NCBI RefSeq assembly: GCF_001949145.1
Contig: NW_019091380.1
Coordinates: forward strand, 2,734,254-2,798,253
Length of the DNA: 64,000 bases
Origin: Acanthaster planci
Lineage: Eukaryota; Echinodermata; Asteroidea; Valvatida; Acanthasteridae
Reading direction: 5' to 3'
Below are positions 1-12,334 of the stretch, in pieces. The notes below the pieces were generated by a model. The model made no database searches. It was not told where the DNA came from and worked only from the letters and a program-made list of their open reading frames with translations. A program made the translations under genes and the position numbers. Each line of letters opens with the position of its first letter. The stretch's first letter is position 1.

Positions 1-3000
1 ATAGGTGGCTTATGTAACTGCTGGCTGTCAATTAATTTAGCTCTTAATTGGGAAGTGTGTTGCATACTGAGAGGTGGTATAAGCTTGGTATAATTCAAAT
101 GCATGTACAGTAAATTGGTGGTGTCCATCTCATTATGTTGCAAAATCTATTACTTATTGCATAGAAATGCTTAGAACCGAGTACCGGTAGTGATAAATTT
201 TTCCACATCTGCATGCATATTTGTAGGCCCATTTTAAAATGCATGTGCCGTCAGCATAGGCTTGCATGTGTTTGGTTATTTAAAATGAAACTGAATATTC
301 TAAAAGCTAAGTGGTACAACATTGGACTACATGCATGTACATGTAGAGGTGTTCACCTGTGTTCGTTTTGAGATATTCCTTTAACTTGATGTGTTCCTCA
401 AAGCTGTAAAATACCACTAAACCTTTTGGGAAAGAGTCGAATTGTAGCCAGATTCTCCAGCACCCTATATTCATTCATCATTTTAGTATTCGTTGTAGCA
501 GTGGCCCAGTTCATGAGATGCAGAGCACGGATGGTGCATGTACGCTCAGCAAAAAAAAAACCCAGAGGAAGGTAAGCTGAAGGGGGTTGAAATCCAAGAG
601 AAAAAAAAACCTAATCCCCCACCCCCCAAAGGTGAAACAGTAACCACTGAGTCTTGCCAAAGACATGCACCAAGTTGGACCAGATAAGATCTCAGAGAGT
701 TTTGCTGCTGGGCCCAACACAATGTGGTCTGGCTCTAGATCAAAGGGCAGCATCGATGCTCTCTCAGATATTTAATAGCTCCATGCTCAGACAGACCCAC
801 GCTCCTCCATTTTCTCTTGAGAAATACATCATCAACCCCTGTCCACTGCATATATGCAGGCTCCAGGGTAGGTGTTAGTAATTACAGGCCTTGCTGTGTG
901 TGTTGTACGAGTATTAATTTCTGCGGGCCCAGGGGCTACTAATATGATCTTAGCGCAATTTCTGCCCTGGTCGGATTGTTTGATCGGGGCTGCCCCAGAG
1001 GTAGGCGGACTAGTACTTGATCTCCTAGCCCGGTACTGTGGACCTTGTAAAAAAAGGTAATCAGATGCTGACCCTCTCTCTAGTTGACTCCACAATGTGT
1101 CCTTTTTTCTCTCACCGTCTCTTAGCCTTGTTTTGTTATTGTTTTTGTCTGTGTTTTTTTTTCCCAATAAGTTTACCCTTTCCAAGATGCTCAGGAAACC
1201 TACATATCAGCCATGGGGCGTAGGGTATTCAAATTTATCTAACATGAATTTTGGTGAAATATGTAATTTGATGCCCGGACTTAAAAACCAAAACATTTCT
1301 CTGCACGTTATGTGACTCTTCGTATTATACTATAAAGATCGTCAAAAAAAATAAAAACGTGATATTCCTCAACCAGTCTGTACAACTGAATGTCAGCAAG
1401 AGCTTTACGCATATGTGTAACCTAGCAACAAGTGCAAATAAAGAGCACTTTCGCAGGTCCCCAGATGTCATCATTGGTTATTTTGAAATTAAAACAAGGG
1501 TACGGTACCAGGGAAGGCAAGATTTCAGGTTCCTGGTACCTCCTTTACATGTACAACGGATTCACACAGAACTTCAGAGGGCGTGGAAACGAGTGAAGAA
1601 CTGAAGACTGTTGTTTAAAGATCCTGCTGGTTGACAACCACTCTATTACACAGCAGAATCATTGCTTGCAGGAGACTTCTCCCGCAGTGTGTATAGAGCA
1701 AGGTTCGCCCTTCCAGCTGCTGAAGGGAGATTCACAGAAAGCCCGGCAAAGAAGTCGCATGAACCATGTTTGGTATCCCCGTGTAGTTCATACATGTACA
1801 TGTACATACACCCCTGCTCCTGTTCACACCAGCCAGCCAGCCTACTCCTCCCGGTCACCCAGGTCAAAGGTCCATGAACTTTGATGGGTGTTTCCCCACA
1901 ACAAGTCCCACTGGTTTGGCCTTGTAGGCATTCCTGAGTGAGAGACTGGTATTGCGGGTGGTTTGGAGGTTCCCATTACACCTTCTGGGCAAATTGGTCA
2001 TTGTTGTGGTTGCTATTAAGGACTCTGTTCTATGCTTTTCAAAGAATATTTGGTAGTCGGGGTCATGTTACTGACAGTGACAAAATGTATGAAGAAATTA
2101 TTGTCTTTTTCTTCTTCAGTAACATTGTTCTATCATTTGTAGTATCAAAATTATTTTTTTCTGGTCTTTGCAGTATTGTGCGTGCTTAGTCATACACGAC
2201 TTGTACATCAATGAGGACTTAACAAGAGTTGAAAAAGATTTCTTATTTCCTGTAAATGTTTTTGTAGAAGCAAACGCAGCAAACCCTTCCAGCCTTCCAG
2301 ATCTTACCAGGCTCTTGAATATGTAAGAGACTCTGAATCAATGCACATTTCATATCTAGGACTGCAAGATGTGGGTACATCCATGTACATGGTAACTAGA
2401 TAAGACTTGAAGCTGTGGTAACGACTCATATGTTCATAGAAGACTTTCTTCCAAACTACATCAGTGTCACGTACTGTTGTGATGTAGGGCGTGAAATGTA
2501 AGCTTAAGCTGTTTGTTTGTCGTGGGGCGTGAAATTTAATGTTAACGGTCCCAGATGGTGCTAGGGAGCATGTGACGTGGTGCATGTAGCTCCCCATTTA
2601 TATACTTGTGTAAGGAAGTATCTTCCTTTCAGGTTAACCAGCACCGCCAAAAACTTTTGTTTTGCACCGTCCGACATTTGGCAATTTTTGCGGATTGATT
2701 TTTCAGTTGGAGGAGGTACGCGTACTTTATGGCATTTATCAGTGGTGGCTTACCAGCCCGTACCAGTATGTGGGTTATGATATATTTTGTTGTAATTATG
2801 TAAAACATCGTTAGGTGTTTTAGATTTTTTGGGGGGTTCAAGATTGTGGCCTTTTTTTATGTCAGTTTTTGCTAACTTCAAAATCCGCATGTGACGTACC
2901 ACTATGGTCCGCATTCCAATTCCACCTACTGGCGAGAATATTACCCTGTCCGGTTCAGTGCACAATCTGAATAGTGCAAAAATCTGCTTGCAGAAAAGAA

Positions 3001-3506
3001 CGGTCCGTTCACCATCAGCCACCTCCCGAAACCAAATTGGCGCAGGTTTCCCAAGGCAGACAGCTGCCAACTCTTGACCTGGCCCAGTCGCAATGTCTCA
3101 TATTTCCAGAAGCTGTGGTTCTCCCTTCCTAATCCTTCAGTCCGCTGCAAGTTGGAGCAAGGAAGGTCCCTGCTTAGATGATCAAGCTCTCCACAGCTAA
3201 TTTAAAGTGATGCATATGCACTTTCAGTGTTCTAATCCAATAAATTTCCTCAGGAATAAAGTAAGAAAAATGTGTTCTGAGGACATGTGCTCACACGGTG
3301 CCGTTGAGTACATTTTCATCACATGGACTACATGTACAAAAAGATTATGTGTACCTTGGAGCACTGCCAAACTAGACCATACATGTACTTACATGAAGTG
3401 GGGTGGGGTTGTATGTACATGTACCTCTGGATAATGGCTCAAGAATATCCTGGGAAAGAGATGAGAATTACTGCTGCATACATGTACAAACTGTACACAT
3501 GTACAT

Positions 3507-3581
3507 TACCAGCTTACTTGCTTGTAGTTGATGTCAGCGTACATGTACAAACCAGCTTACTTTAGTTGATGTCAGCGTATT
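3507..3581. repeat. imperfect tandem duplication, about 45-bp period
   Basis: The string TTGATGTCAGCGTA occurs twice, each copy preceded by ACCAGCTTACTT and next to a TACATGTACAAA motif. The second copy lacks a few bases. This is a simple local duplication. Confidence 0.7.
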
Positions 3582-4715
3582 TGTTTACCTATAGCAGGCT
3601 TACCCAAATAAGGAACAAAGATCTTTCATTCTGCTCCTCGTTCTTTTTGACTTTCGCTATTCAACTGACTGTACCTCATTAAAGGACATCTAACCCGCCC
3701 CCCTCTTAGTGCAAGTAAGATCAGTGTGGTCAATTTCCCAGTTCATTTACAGATGAAAGAACCTAAATACCTCTGCGGATTACTGGTTTGTATAAGGATT
3801 CCTTCGTACCCATTTCTCATTGGGTGCTAAATTTGCCTGGGAGTGTTTCCTTCTCATGAATAAAATAAAAATGCATACCCATGGAAAGCGGGTCAACCTA
3901 GTTCTATATTCATTCGGATTTTTTCTGAGTTCTCTGTTCCTTTTTACTCAGGGTATTTTCCCCACAAATCTGACAAGCTTTTCAAAGCATTATTCCCATA
4001 CTTGTGCACTCCGTCAATTTTATTCGTTCATGTAAGCCCCAAGCTACCTCCCTGAATGAATGCCTTCCATCCTTATGATCTGCAGAGAATAAAACAGCAT
4101 TGTTGAATATTGCACTCTAAATTATCAGTTGGAAACTCTCAAAAACCCCTTTTTATTTTGGGGTAGTCACAAATACAGGTAGGCTTAATCTGTTTTCAAA
4201 CCAATTTGGAAAACCCCTGATGTCATTATTCTTTGGCTAATGTAAATCTACAAAGGTACAAAGGTAGTTTCTTTCTCCACCAATATGAACAATGTATAAA
4301 GCCCATCATTACCTGATAGAGGTGCATGTACAGTATGTGACAAATTCCAATGTCATCTCCATCCTAGATACTTCTAGGAATTTTATGAGTCACCACAAAT
4401 ATTTTGCACTAGCTTTGGGCGGTTTAAACCTGTAAGCCTACACGGGCCTTTACACTGTTGTGGCTGCAGGCAGTGCAGACTACAAGTAGTCATCAATATT
4501 AATGGTGCCCTTTTTAATGCATACATGTCAATGAGAATTGTCCCCTTGTATTCGTCTGGTACGGTACATTCTCCATTGTGCCAATTGGCGCTGCGTATTC
4601 TCTCTGGTTCGGGCACAGTTTCCACCTTCCCAGGGGTTCAGTTTGCATTGTTATTACCAGCTGCATTTCCAATTTAGTTTTAGCACCACTGCCTTTTTTG
4701 ACATTTAAACCTATA

Positions 4716-4742
4716 CTGAAATGACACTCAGTGTCATTTCAC
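4716..4742. repeat. short perfect inverted repeat
   Basis: TGAAATGACAC and its reverse complement GTGTCATTTCA flank a three-base loop. It could form a small hairpin. No function is implied. Confidence 0.7.
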
Positions 4743-7700
4743 AATAACAATTGCTCCAAAAATCTGCGGGGGGGGGGTTAAATTTTCATTTTTTGCTCCT
4801 CAAACTCATCTGGTGTACAGAAGCTTTTCCTAAAACAGACCTTTTTTATCTTAGTGGAAAATAGTCCAGAGAAAATTGTAGCCCCAGTGCTGATAACACA
4901 AGAAGTTAGCCAGGTTTATCCCTCCTGGGGAGTTCATCTGGGAGGTCATACATGTACATGTATGTTTTTGACTGAAGTCCCACAGGTTTGTTTGATGTTG
5001 ACAGACATGACCAGGCTATGTTATGATCATAAATCATCCATTTCTGTTGTTTAAACATTAGGGGCATGTAGGAGTCAGGTACCCTAGTAGGGTAGGAACC
5101 CAGTGTGTTGTCCTTGCTGTACCAGTGTAATCATGAGGGCTATTTCATAATGGTAGAACCCAACCCTGTCTGATTTCATTCATGAAATGAGACCAGGTAA
5201 CCCAAAGAAGAATGTACCAACCTCCCATTTTCTCCATTCTTCTGCCCACCTGCTGAGAGCTGAAATTATTCTGGCTTATATATGCAGGGTAAAGAACAGT
5301 GTCTTTCAATGGCGTGGGGCTGTCAACCTTTGTATAATCAGGTTTTGGCAGGGCCTATTGATATGTGAAACGCTTGTGCCTCCTGACTTAAATAGGGCGG
5401 GGCTTGACCTTACAGTCATACAAGCCCCTGGGAGTACAATATCCATACATGTACATTGAGCCAGGTCCTTTCAGCATATTGTGTAGTAGGCCTACATAAA
5501 ACTGCTAAGCTTAGCCGTGCTGTGCACTTTACATGTACATGTACATGTGCTCATAGCACATGCACTTACATGTACAAGTCTAATTTTCACATGGTTTAGA
5601 GCTTACAAGTTGCTTCAAATTCATACTTCAGACATTTTGAACCTGCTTCATATTGGTAGGGCCGAGTTTTTGTATCCTTAATCTAAGTCTTCAGCACACT
5701 AGTCCCTTCTGCCAAGAGTGCTTGGTTTCCAGTATCCTTCAGCATCTAACACTGTGCACTGAAGCAGTACCGGATGCTGGTAATTGTACATGTACTCAGT
5801 AAATGTGATGTACTCGTATTTTTAAGGAAAATTGGGACCTACATGTACAAACTACTGTACGTAAGACAGCAGTGGTTTAGATTGTGCCAGTTGTACTGAT
5901 TTAGTGTGAGAAAGCACACTTGAATTTCTTAAGGGGTGCCATTTTACACAAACAATGGAAATATTGTACATTTGCTAAAATATCCACGTGCGCTGCCGTG
6001 GAAAGTGGCTGCGCTATTTGCGCTGGTAGGGAAGCTTTTTAGATGAGCCACATCTTGTATGGATGCATTTACATGCCTCGCATCAGGATTACTGTTTAAA
6101 TCCTGATTCGATCAAATACTGTAAAACTGTAAGTGTTGGCCTTGAGAGCATTTGGGATAATTTGTGTTACATGTAAATGCATGTACAGTACGTATTCTTG
6201 TACATGTGTGTAGGACTGGGAACAAAAATTTTTAAAGGTGTGTTCAGTTAACTAATTTTTTTCCCCAGTGGCTTTGTTTGAATAACACATTGCAAACATG
6301 CCATTTATGTCATCATTGTATGTGATTCAGGGCAGGTCTCCAATTTGCAATTAAATGGTTGTTATCTTTTTGATAAATGGCTCTATTTTTTTGCCTCAGC
6401 GTCTGTAGATAAGTCACGTGAGGAGTTCTCCATTTGTCATTTTATCCTCCCCCCAAAAAAAGACTGATAACCAGTCCTTGTTGCTTTTTTTGACCTCTCA
6501 AAAGAGATTTAACCCAAAACCCTCATTAAAGTTTAGCAAAGAAGAACAAAATGTTCTGTAATCCATCTAAACCACCAGCTGCCAAGTTCATAATTGCACT
6601 AGACCAAGGCCATACCTACAGGGGTACATGTTGATCAACATGATAGGATCTTTAGATTTCATTAACTGCACGTTTTAAGCCTCCATCAGGTTAAAGAAGT
6701 TCATGGTCAGAATTTTGCCGCAAGCCTACATGTACATGTACCGGTACCTGTATGTATGCATATTCTTTAGTGGAGGGCCTGTGGTCATTTTGTGATTATG
6801 TTTCTGTTCGTTTAATTTATATGTAATTATATTTTAATCTAGTGTAAGCTGCATCACCGTGACTAGTTCCGTATCAAAAAGAATACGTAACCCCAAGCCT
6901 ATTCTGTATTCGTACTGTGTATGATTCAGGCTCGTTTTTTTTGGGGGGGGGGAGAATTTCACCATCAAAACCCTGAGATTAGTTTGACTTGCGCTGTCCC
7001 TGAAGCAGTCCGTGAGCTATGCACTTGACGCTGACCTGCAGCCTGCAGGTGTAATTAGTATATTTTCATTATTGCAGTTCTTGGCATTCATGTTTTAATG
7101 CTTGCTTTAAAAAAAAAAAAGCAAAATCATCTAACAAATTAATGTAATGCTGATTGGAATGCCGTGTATGGCTACCACTGTCAGGTTGCAGGTACTGAAG
7201 CTGGTATTGTACACAGGTGAATCACTATGAGTCAGAATAGATTCCTGCGTTCAGTTCTTAGAAGTCATCCAGTGATTGTTCCATGCAGACTTCACATGTT
7301 GATATAGAGAGTTTCCAATACTCCTGTACATGCATGTGAATGTGTACATTTACTGTACAGGTAGTTTAACCATGAGACCACGGACGGAATGCACTGTAGG
7401 CCTCACTGCTACTGAACTCCCAAGCTGCTTTTCAGTATTTCCCAGTCAAGATTTTTTTGTTTGAATGAGACTGGAATGGAATGCTCCATTGGTACTCCAC
7501 AAGTGGTCTCGCCCCAGGACCTGCCCATCTGCCCATTGTTGATGCATTTTTGACACACTCACACAGTCAAGATACTCTGTGTTGTCTTAACATTTGTCAG
7601 TTGGTGGGCTACGTGATTGTTAGAAACATCTTAATAGTGTGCACAATGCCGCCACTGTGTTCTCTTATAAATGGACACATATGTGCCAAATGCTGAAGAA

Positions 7701-10700
7701 AGTGATTTTTTTTATCCGATACATTGTAATTACAGCAATAACCCAGTCATTTTGACTACCATTATTTAATATGTTTAACAGCGGTCGCTCTGTTCAAGCT
7801 GGTCTATCAATTTTTCCCCCCTACACTTCAACAAAACTGTAAGGACTGCTTAATCCACTCTCACAGCATAGTTCATGTCAACCGTTTTCCCATCACTCCT
7901 CTGTAAGCCTGGGCACTGTTTGTTTTCCCTGCATGAATTACTGAGCTGCACGCAGGTGTGAAAAGTCATTCCCTGGCCTTCTATCTCCATCAGTGCCTCA
8001 GGATTCTGCCGAAGAGTGATATGCGAATGAGGCAACTGCTCTGCCTGTGATCTCCTTGTATAATTTTCCCTGCTTCTACCTGTAGTAATATTTTGGTCAT
8101 GTTTTCAAACCTCTGCTTCATGTCTAATGTTGCCTTTGGCTCCAGTCAATCAAGTGAAAGTATTTTGTACTTACCGGTACATGTGTATCCAAGTTTCATG
8201 GAATTATACTTTTCCTTTTGTATAGAAGGGATGATATCCAAAGTAAGGAGACCAAAATCCCAACCTGGATGTCGAGACTGTGGGAGAAATAACTGAGCTG
8301 TCAGAGCAGTTACTCATGAGGGCGCTTTGCATGACTTTTTGCATTTGTTTTCAGCTTTAGAAACATCATTACTGTCCTCATTATCTGGAAATGGTGCATC
8401 TGCGCCAATTACACCAACGAATGTCCCTGACTCAGTACAAGAGGTTGATAGATGTAGTTGTCTGGCATCGCCGTTGTCATTAAAGGTAGCTTGCACCATG
8501 GGTAACATCACAAAAATGGGACCAACAAATGATCTTTGAGCGTCTTGAAAGAAGGTAAATAACAGCCTCAGTCAGTCTGCAAAATATATCCGGCCAGAAT
8601 GCTGCTGCTTTTGGAGAAAACCAAGTTTGTGTTGGGTGAATGCAGCTGTTTGTAGGAATCTGAATCAATGGGTAATACTGACAACACACTGGTGAAAGTC
8701 ACCTGTACATGTACATGCATTACAAACTGAAAGAAGAGGATATCAGATGCAAGTAGCAAGTAATTGGAATGTGGATCAGTGCAAGTTAAACTTTGTTGTC
8801 AAAAGGGATTTTCACTATCACCCTGGAAGCATACTCCAGACTGGCACCCGCGCATGCTTGGCAACAGGGCTGCCTTTTTCAAGTTGCAGAGCAAAGCATG
8901 TGTTCATTGACAAAAACTATGATTTTCTGGCTTTAAACCTCCTGTGTTTCATGCAACTATTTACTCTACCCCAACAAACACCCAACACGGCACCTTTCTT
9001 GACCCACCCTTCTCCCCACCCCTAAATAGATCCCTAAATACATCACATCCTAAAAATAAACTTCTACTCCCCCCTCCCAAGCAAAACAAAAGAACTAAAC
9101 AAGGCCCGTTCACAAATGATTTCCTAAACACCTATGTGTACAAAAAGTATGCTCATTATGCATTTGAGGATCATGATTCACCCATGACTGGGCGGATCCC
9201 AATCTCCCGCTTTGCCCACGATTCCTTCAAGTGAGAAGTATTCACACTGCAAACAGACCGTGGCCCAGACATGTCCATATGGTGTGTGCAGCATTTGCAC
9301 ATTTTGCAGCACAGCAGTCATGCACGTGACGAGAACTGATGCAGTGCCAAAGTAATGAAGCGTGTAACAGCGTAATCACATTTCCAGTACTGACTGTAAA
9401 CTGATGTACCATTCATTTTTGTAATGAAAGCTCACCCGAGCAGTGTTGCTGTCATGTTTTTGGCCTAGGCGCATGATGGCGGTGCATCTCTGCTTGTATT
9501 AAAAGGGCTTGTTAGGAAGTAACCAAATCACTCGTGAAAGTTAGGACCAGTTGTTTGTCTCGTTAAGGATTTTGAAAGAAATATGTGATGACTGCAGAGA
9601 TAGGGGTAATTTTATCTTGCAATTTCAGGGGAAATCATTTCTGTTACTCCATCAGAGTTGCAGAAAGTAGTTGCAAAATGTTAGAAAGCAGAAAAAAAGT
9701 TACAGTGATACCATACACACTGAAAGATTTTGATTTGAGAAATTGCCTGTCTGCAAAACAATGAAAATTCTCTGATTTGATTTTCAATTTTTCAATGGGA
9801 GTAATCCCGAAACAGGCAGAGTAGTGTTTTCTTAGTACATGTACCGTACCGTGAAATAATATCCACGACTCCAAAGCAGAACAAATCTTTGATATTTATT
9901 TTGGCTCTAGTGGAAAATAAACAAATAAAAAATTGAATTAATATGTACTTTGTGCTGATATTTAAACAAAGGGTGGTTATTAGTACACCGTGATACAAAT
10001 CCATATACTCTGAGACAGGGAGGAATGACTGAGTCTCATCCACTATTCAACCAATGCAAATTGATTGCATCCCTTCATCTGAATGTTGAGGACGACACCG
10101 GAGATGCTGTTGAACACTGGAGCAATACAGGAAATGTGAGAGGAAATTGGATTTCTCCGCAATGCATTGAAACTGGCTTTACAGATCTCACCTGTATTGT
10201 TTTCCACATGGATCAGAGAGCTCTGCGTGCTCCAATTGGCTGCGTCACTTTGACTTGCTAATTTCAAGTATTTGATAAGCTGCAGTTTGAGTGTCCTTCA
10301 GAAGGTGAAGGTGAAAGCTTTTGTCCTGTTTGGCCAACAAGAAAAATAGCTCTGTTTCCCAGTGTTAAATTAAAAACAAAATTATAACACTAATTAAGTA
10401 CCGGTACTACTAATAATACATATTAGCACTTTCTTAACCACAGACTGACATTGGAATGTTCTTAATGTACATTTAGGGAACAGGTAATTGTTGCTACAAG
10501 CACACAAGAGCAAGCCACTTTTCAAAGTTACAATTTTTAAAGTGCTCATGTATTGAAATAAGGCTCTTGGTTCAGCACCTAATGTTTGCTTTTTAATCAA
10601 AAGATGTGCACATACGTAGGTTCTGCCTGATTTTGCAGGTTGGGTTGAGTAACTACTGGAGAAGCAAATCTGGATTATTTTTTTTTTAATTGTGTGATTG

Positions 10701-12020
10701 GCTCTGTCGCAGTTTTTCTTTTTTTTAATCCCGAAACTTGTCAGGTGATTGAAAAAAGCACATAAATTTTGATGATGCACTTTCACTTCTAACGTTGGCC
10801 CCATGCATCAAACGTAGAAGAGGTGCACGTTATGTGCTGTTAGGCCCTTCTTGATAAATGGCTGCCTCGTTTGCAGTGCAGATGACCCCCGGTATAATTG
10901 CACTGTTCTGGTTCAGGCAGACATGACCCTCTTTGACTCTACGTCTTCTCTTCCTCCCCCCCCCCTCATCAGCCTATCCTACCCCGGAATGTCCAGAATG
11001 GAACCAATGCTGGGCTTTGTGTATCTTCCCCAGACAGAAAGATGATTTATGATATCATCTTTTTTTCTTTGTCCAGGTTTGTTTATTGGAAGATATTAGT
11101 CTTCAGTTTTTTTCCCCTCCAGATAGTTTGCACGCTTGCCTAGCGGCTGGCGTGAAGTCGGCTAGTGCTTCAGTTGAGCATGTTCTCAGACTGCTTCTTG
11201 AACCGGAGAAAGATACCCCGACTTTGGCAGATTTCTGATTTATCGAGAGGAGGAGGCAGCAAGATCTATCACTTTGACCTGGGCTTTTCATCAAAACTTA
11301 ATACTTTGTTTTGGTTACATTGCTACTGCAGTGTCACATGAGTAGGCACTTAGGGTAATTAGGCTCTGGGGTAACCCACCCTATGTGGGAGGGGGTGCCG
11401 TGTCATTTATGAAAAAACGTTTCACAATTTTAACCAAACATTATTGACTGTACCATGTGTATCCTCTTTCAAGCTGTGTGTTTTCTGCTTGACTTTTTCT
11501 TAACTTGGCCTACATGAAAAATTTATGCAACTTTTTACTGTTGGTCTTTCATTTCCAGAGGTCAATTTCTAAGCATGGACTCATGCCAGCCTCCTCTGTC
11601 TCTCCTGTAATCAGCCCATTTTTCCCCTTGAGGAAGCCTGTTCTTGTGGCTAAGTATCCTGTTCATCTCATCAAACACTGGGGCTATTTAACAAGTACAT
11701 GTAAACAATCGGATGTCCCAGGTCCTCTACTTGGCAGCTAATGGACTGGCTGGGTGTTGGGAGGTCAGCCAGAGGGCACACTGTTTGTCTTAGCTGGAGG
11801 TGAAATATGAAGGCCTCACACTGTCAACCACACATGGGATTACCAAATAAGTTGGACACTCAGGTTTAGCAGTTCAGTCTTTAGCATTCTGGTGTCCACT
11901 GGAATTTTGTTTGCGGTGTTGATGTATCCAAGCCAGAATGTAAGGTAACACATCCAAGTCTAGTGTCACAAGAACTATAGATGGGACAGGACCATCTTTT
12001 GATAGAACAGGAACTGTTTG

Positions 12021-12334
12021 TTAACCCTAACAGTCCCGAATGCTACAAAGTACTACTTAGTAGTAAAATGTAGTACTCAGCCCTGTCGCTTGTAAGAGGA
12101 CATGACATTATTATTCTCTGAAGCCATAAAATACAATCGAGAAGACAATGTACCATACAGTGCTGTGGCACTATGAATGCATGGTGTCATTGTTCTCTGT
12201 ACGAGTAACAACGGAATAAACCTAGCCAGAAATAGTCATTTGTAGCGCTAGGTCCTTCAGGCTCAGAGTGTTGCATAGTATTTTGTAGTACTGAGTACTC
12301 TAAGCCAAACAATGCCCGGTACTGTTAGGGTTAA
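12021..12334. mobile_element. TTAA-flanked MITE (piggyBac-like)
   Basis: A roughly 306-bp element is bounded by TTAA on both sides (12021-12024 and 12331-12334). It has terminal inverted repeats starting CCCTAACAGT (12025-12034), mirrored as ACTGTTAGGG (12321-12330), and the similarity extends imperfectly to about 20 bp. TAGTACTCAG-type subterminal repeats also occur near both ends in opposite orientation. TTAA target duplication with CCC-starting ends is the signature of piggyBac superfamily elements. There is no transposase, so it is non-autonomous. Confidence 0.8.

Larger units (their letters stand above)
1..12020. other. non-coding, upstream DNA or early Lgl intron
   Basis: No exon of the Lgl gene or any other recognisable protein is seen here. 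Open frames are short and lack domains. The stretch is AT-rich with many TACATGTA palindromes (for example 1791-1811, 3411-3422, 5531-5546, 6729-6742), homopolymer runs, and a few local duplications. It may be the first Lgl intron if the start codon lies upstream of the window, or intergenic DNA. Confidence 0.6.

Noticed and set aside
8355-8485. Exon-like segment: TTTTCAG acceptor, 131-nt open frame rich in Ser/Pro/Thr, AAG|gtagct donor
   Set aside because: The encoded peptide matches nothing I recognise, the donor is weak, and it does not connect by phase to any known exon.
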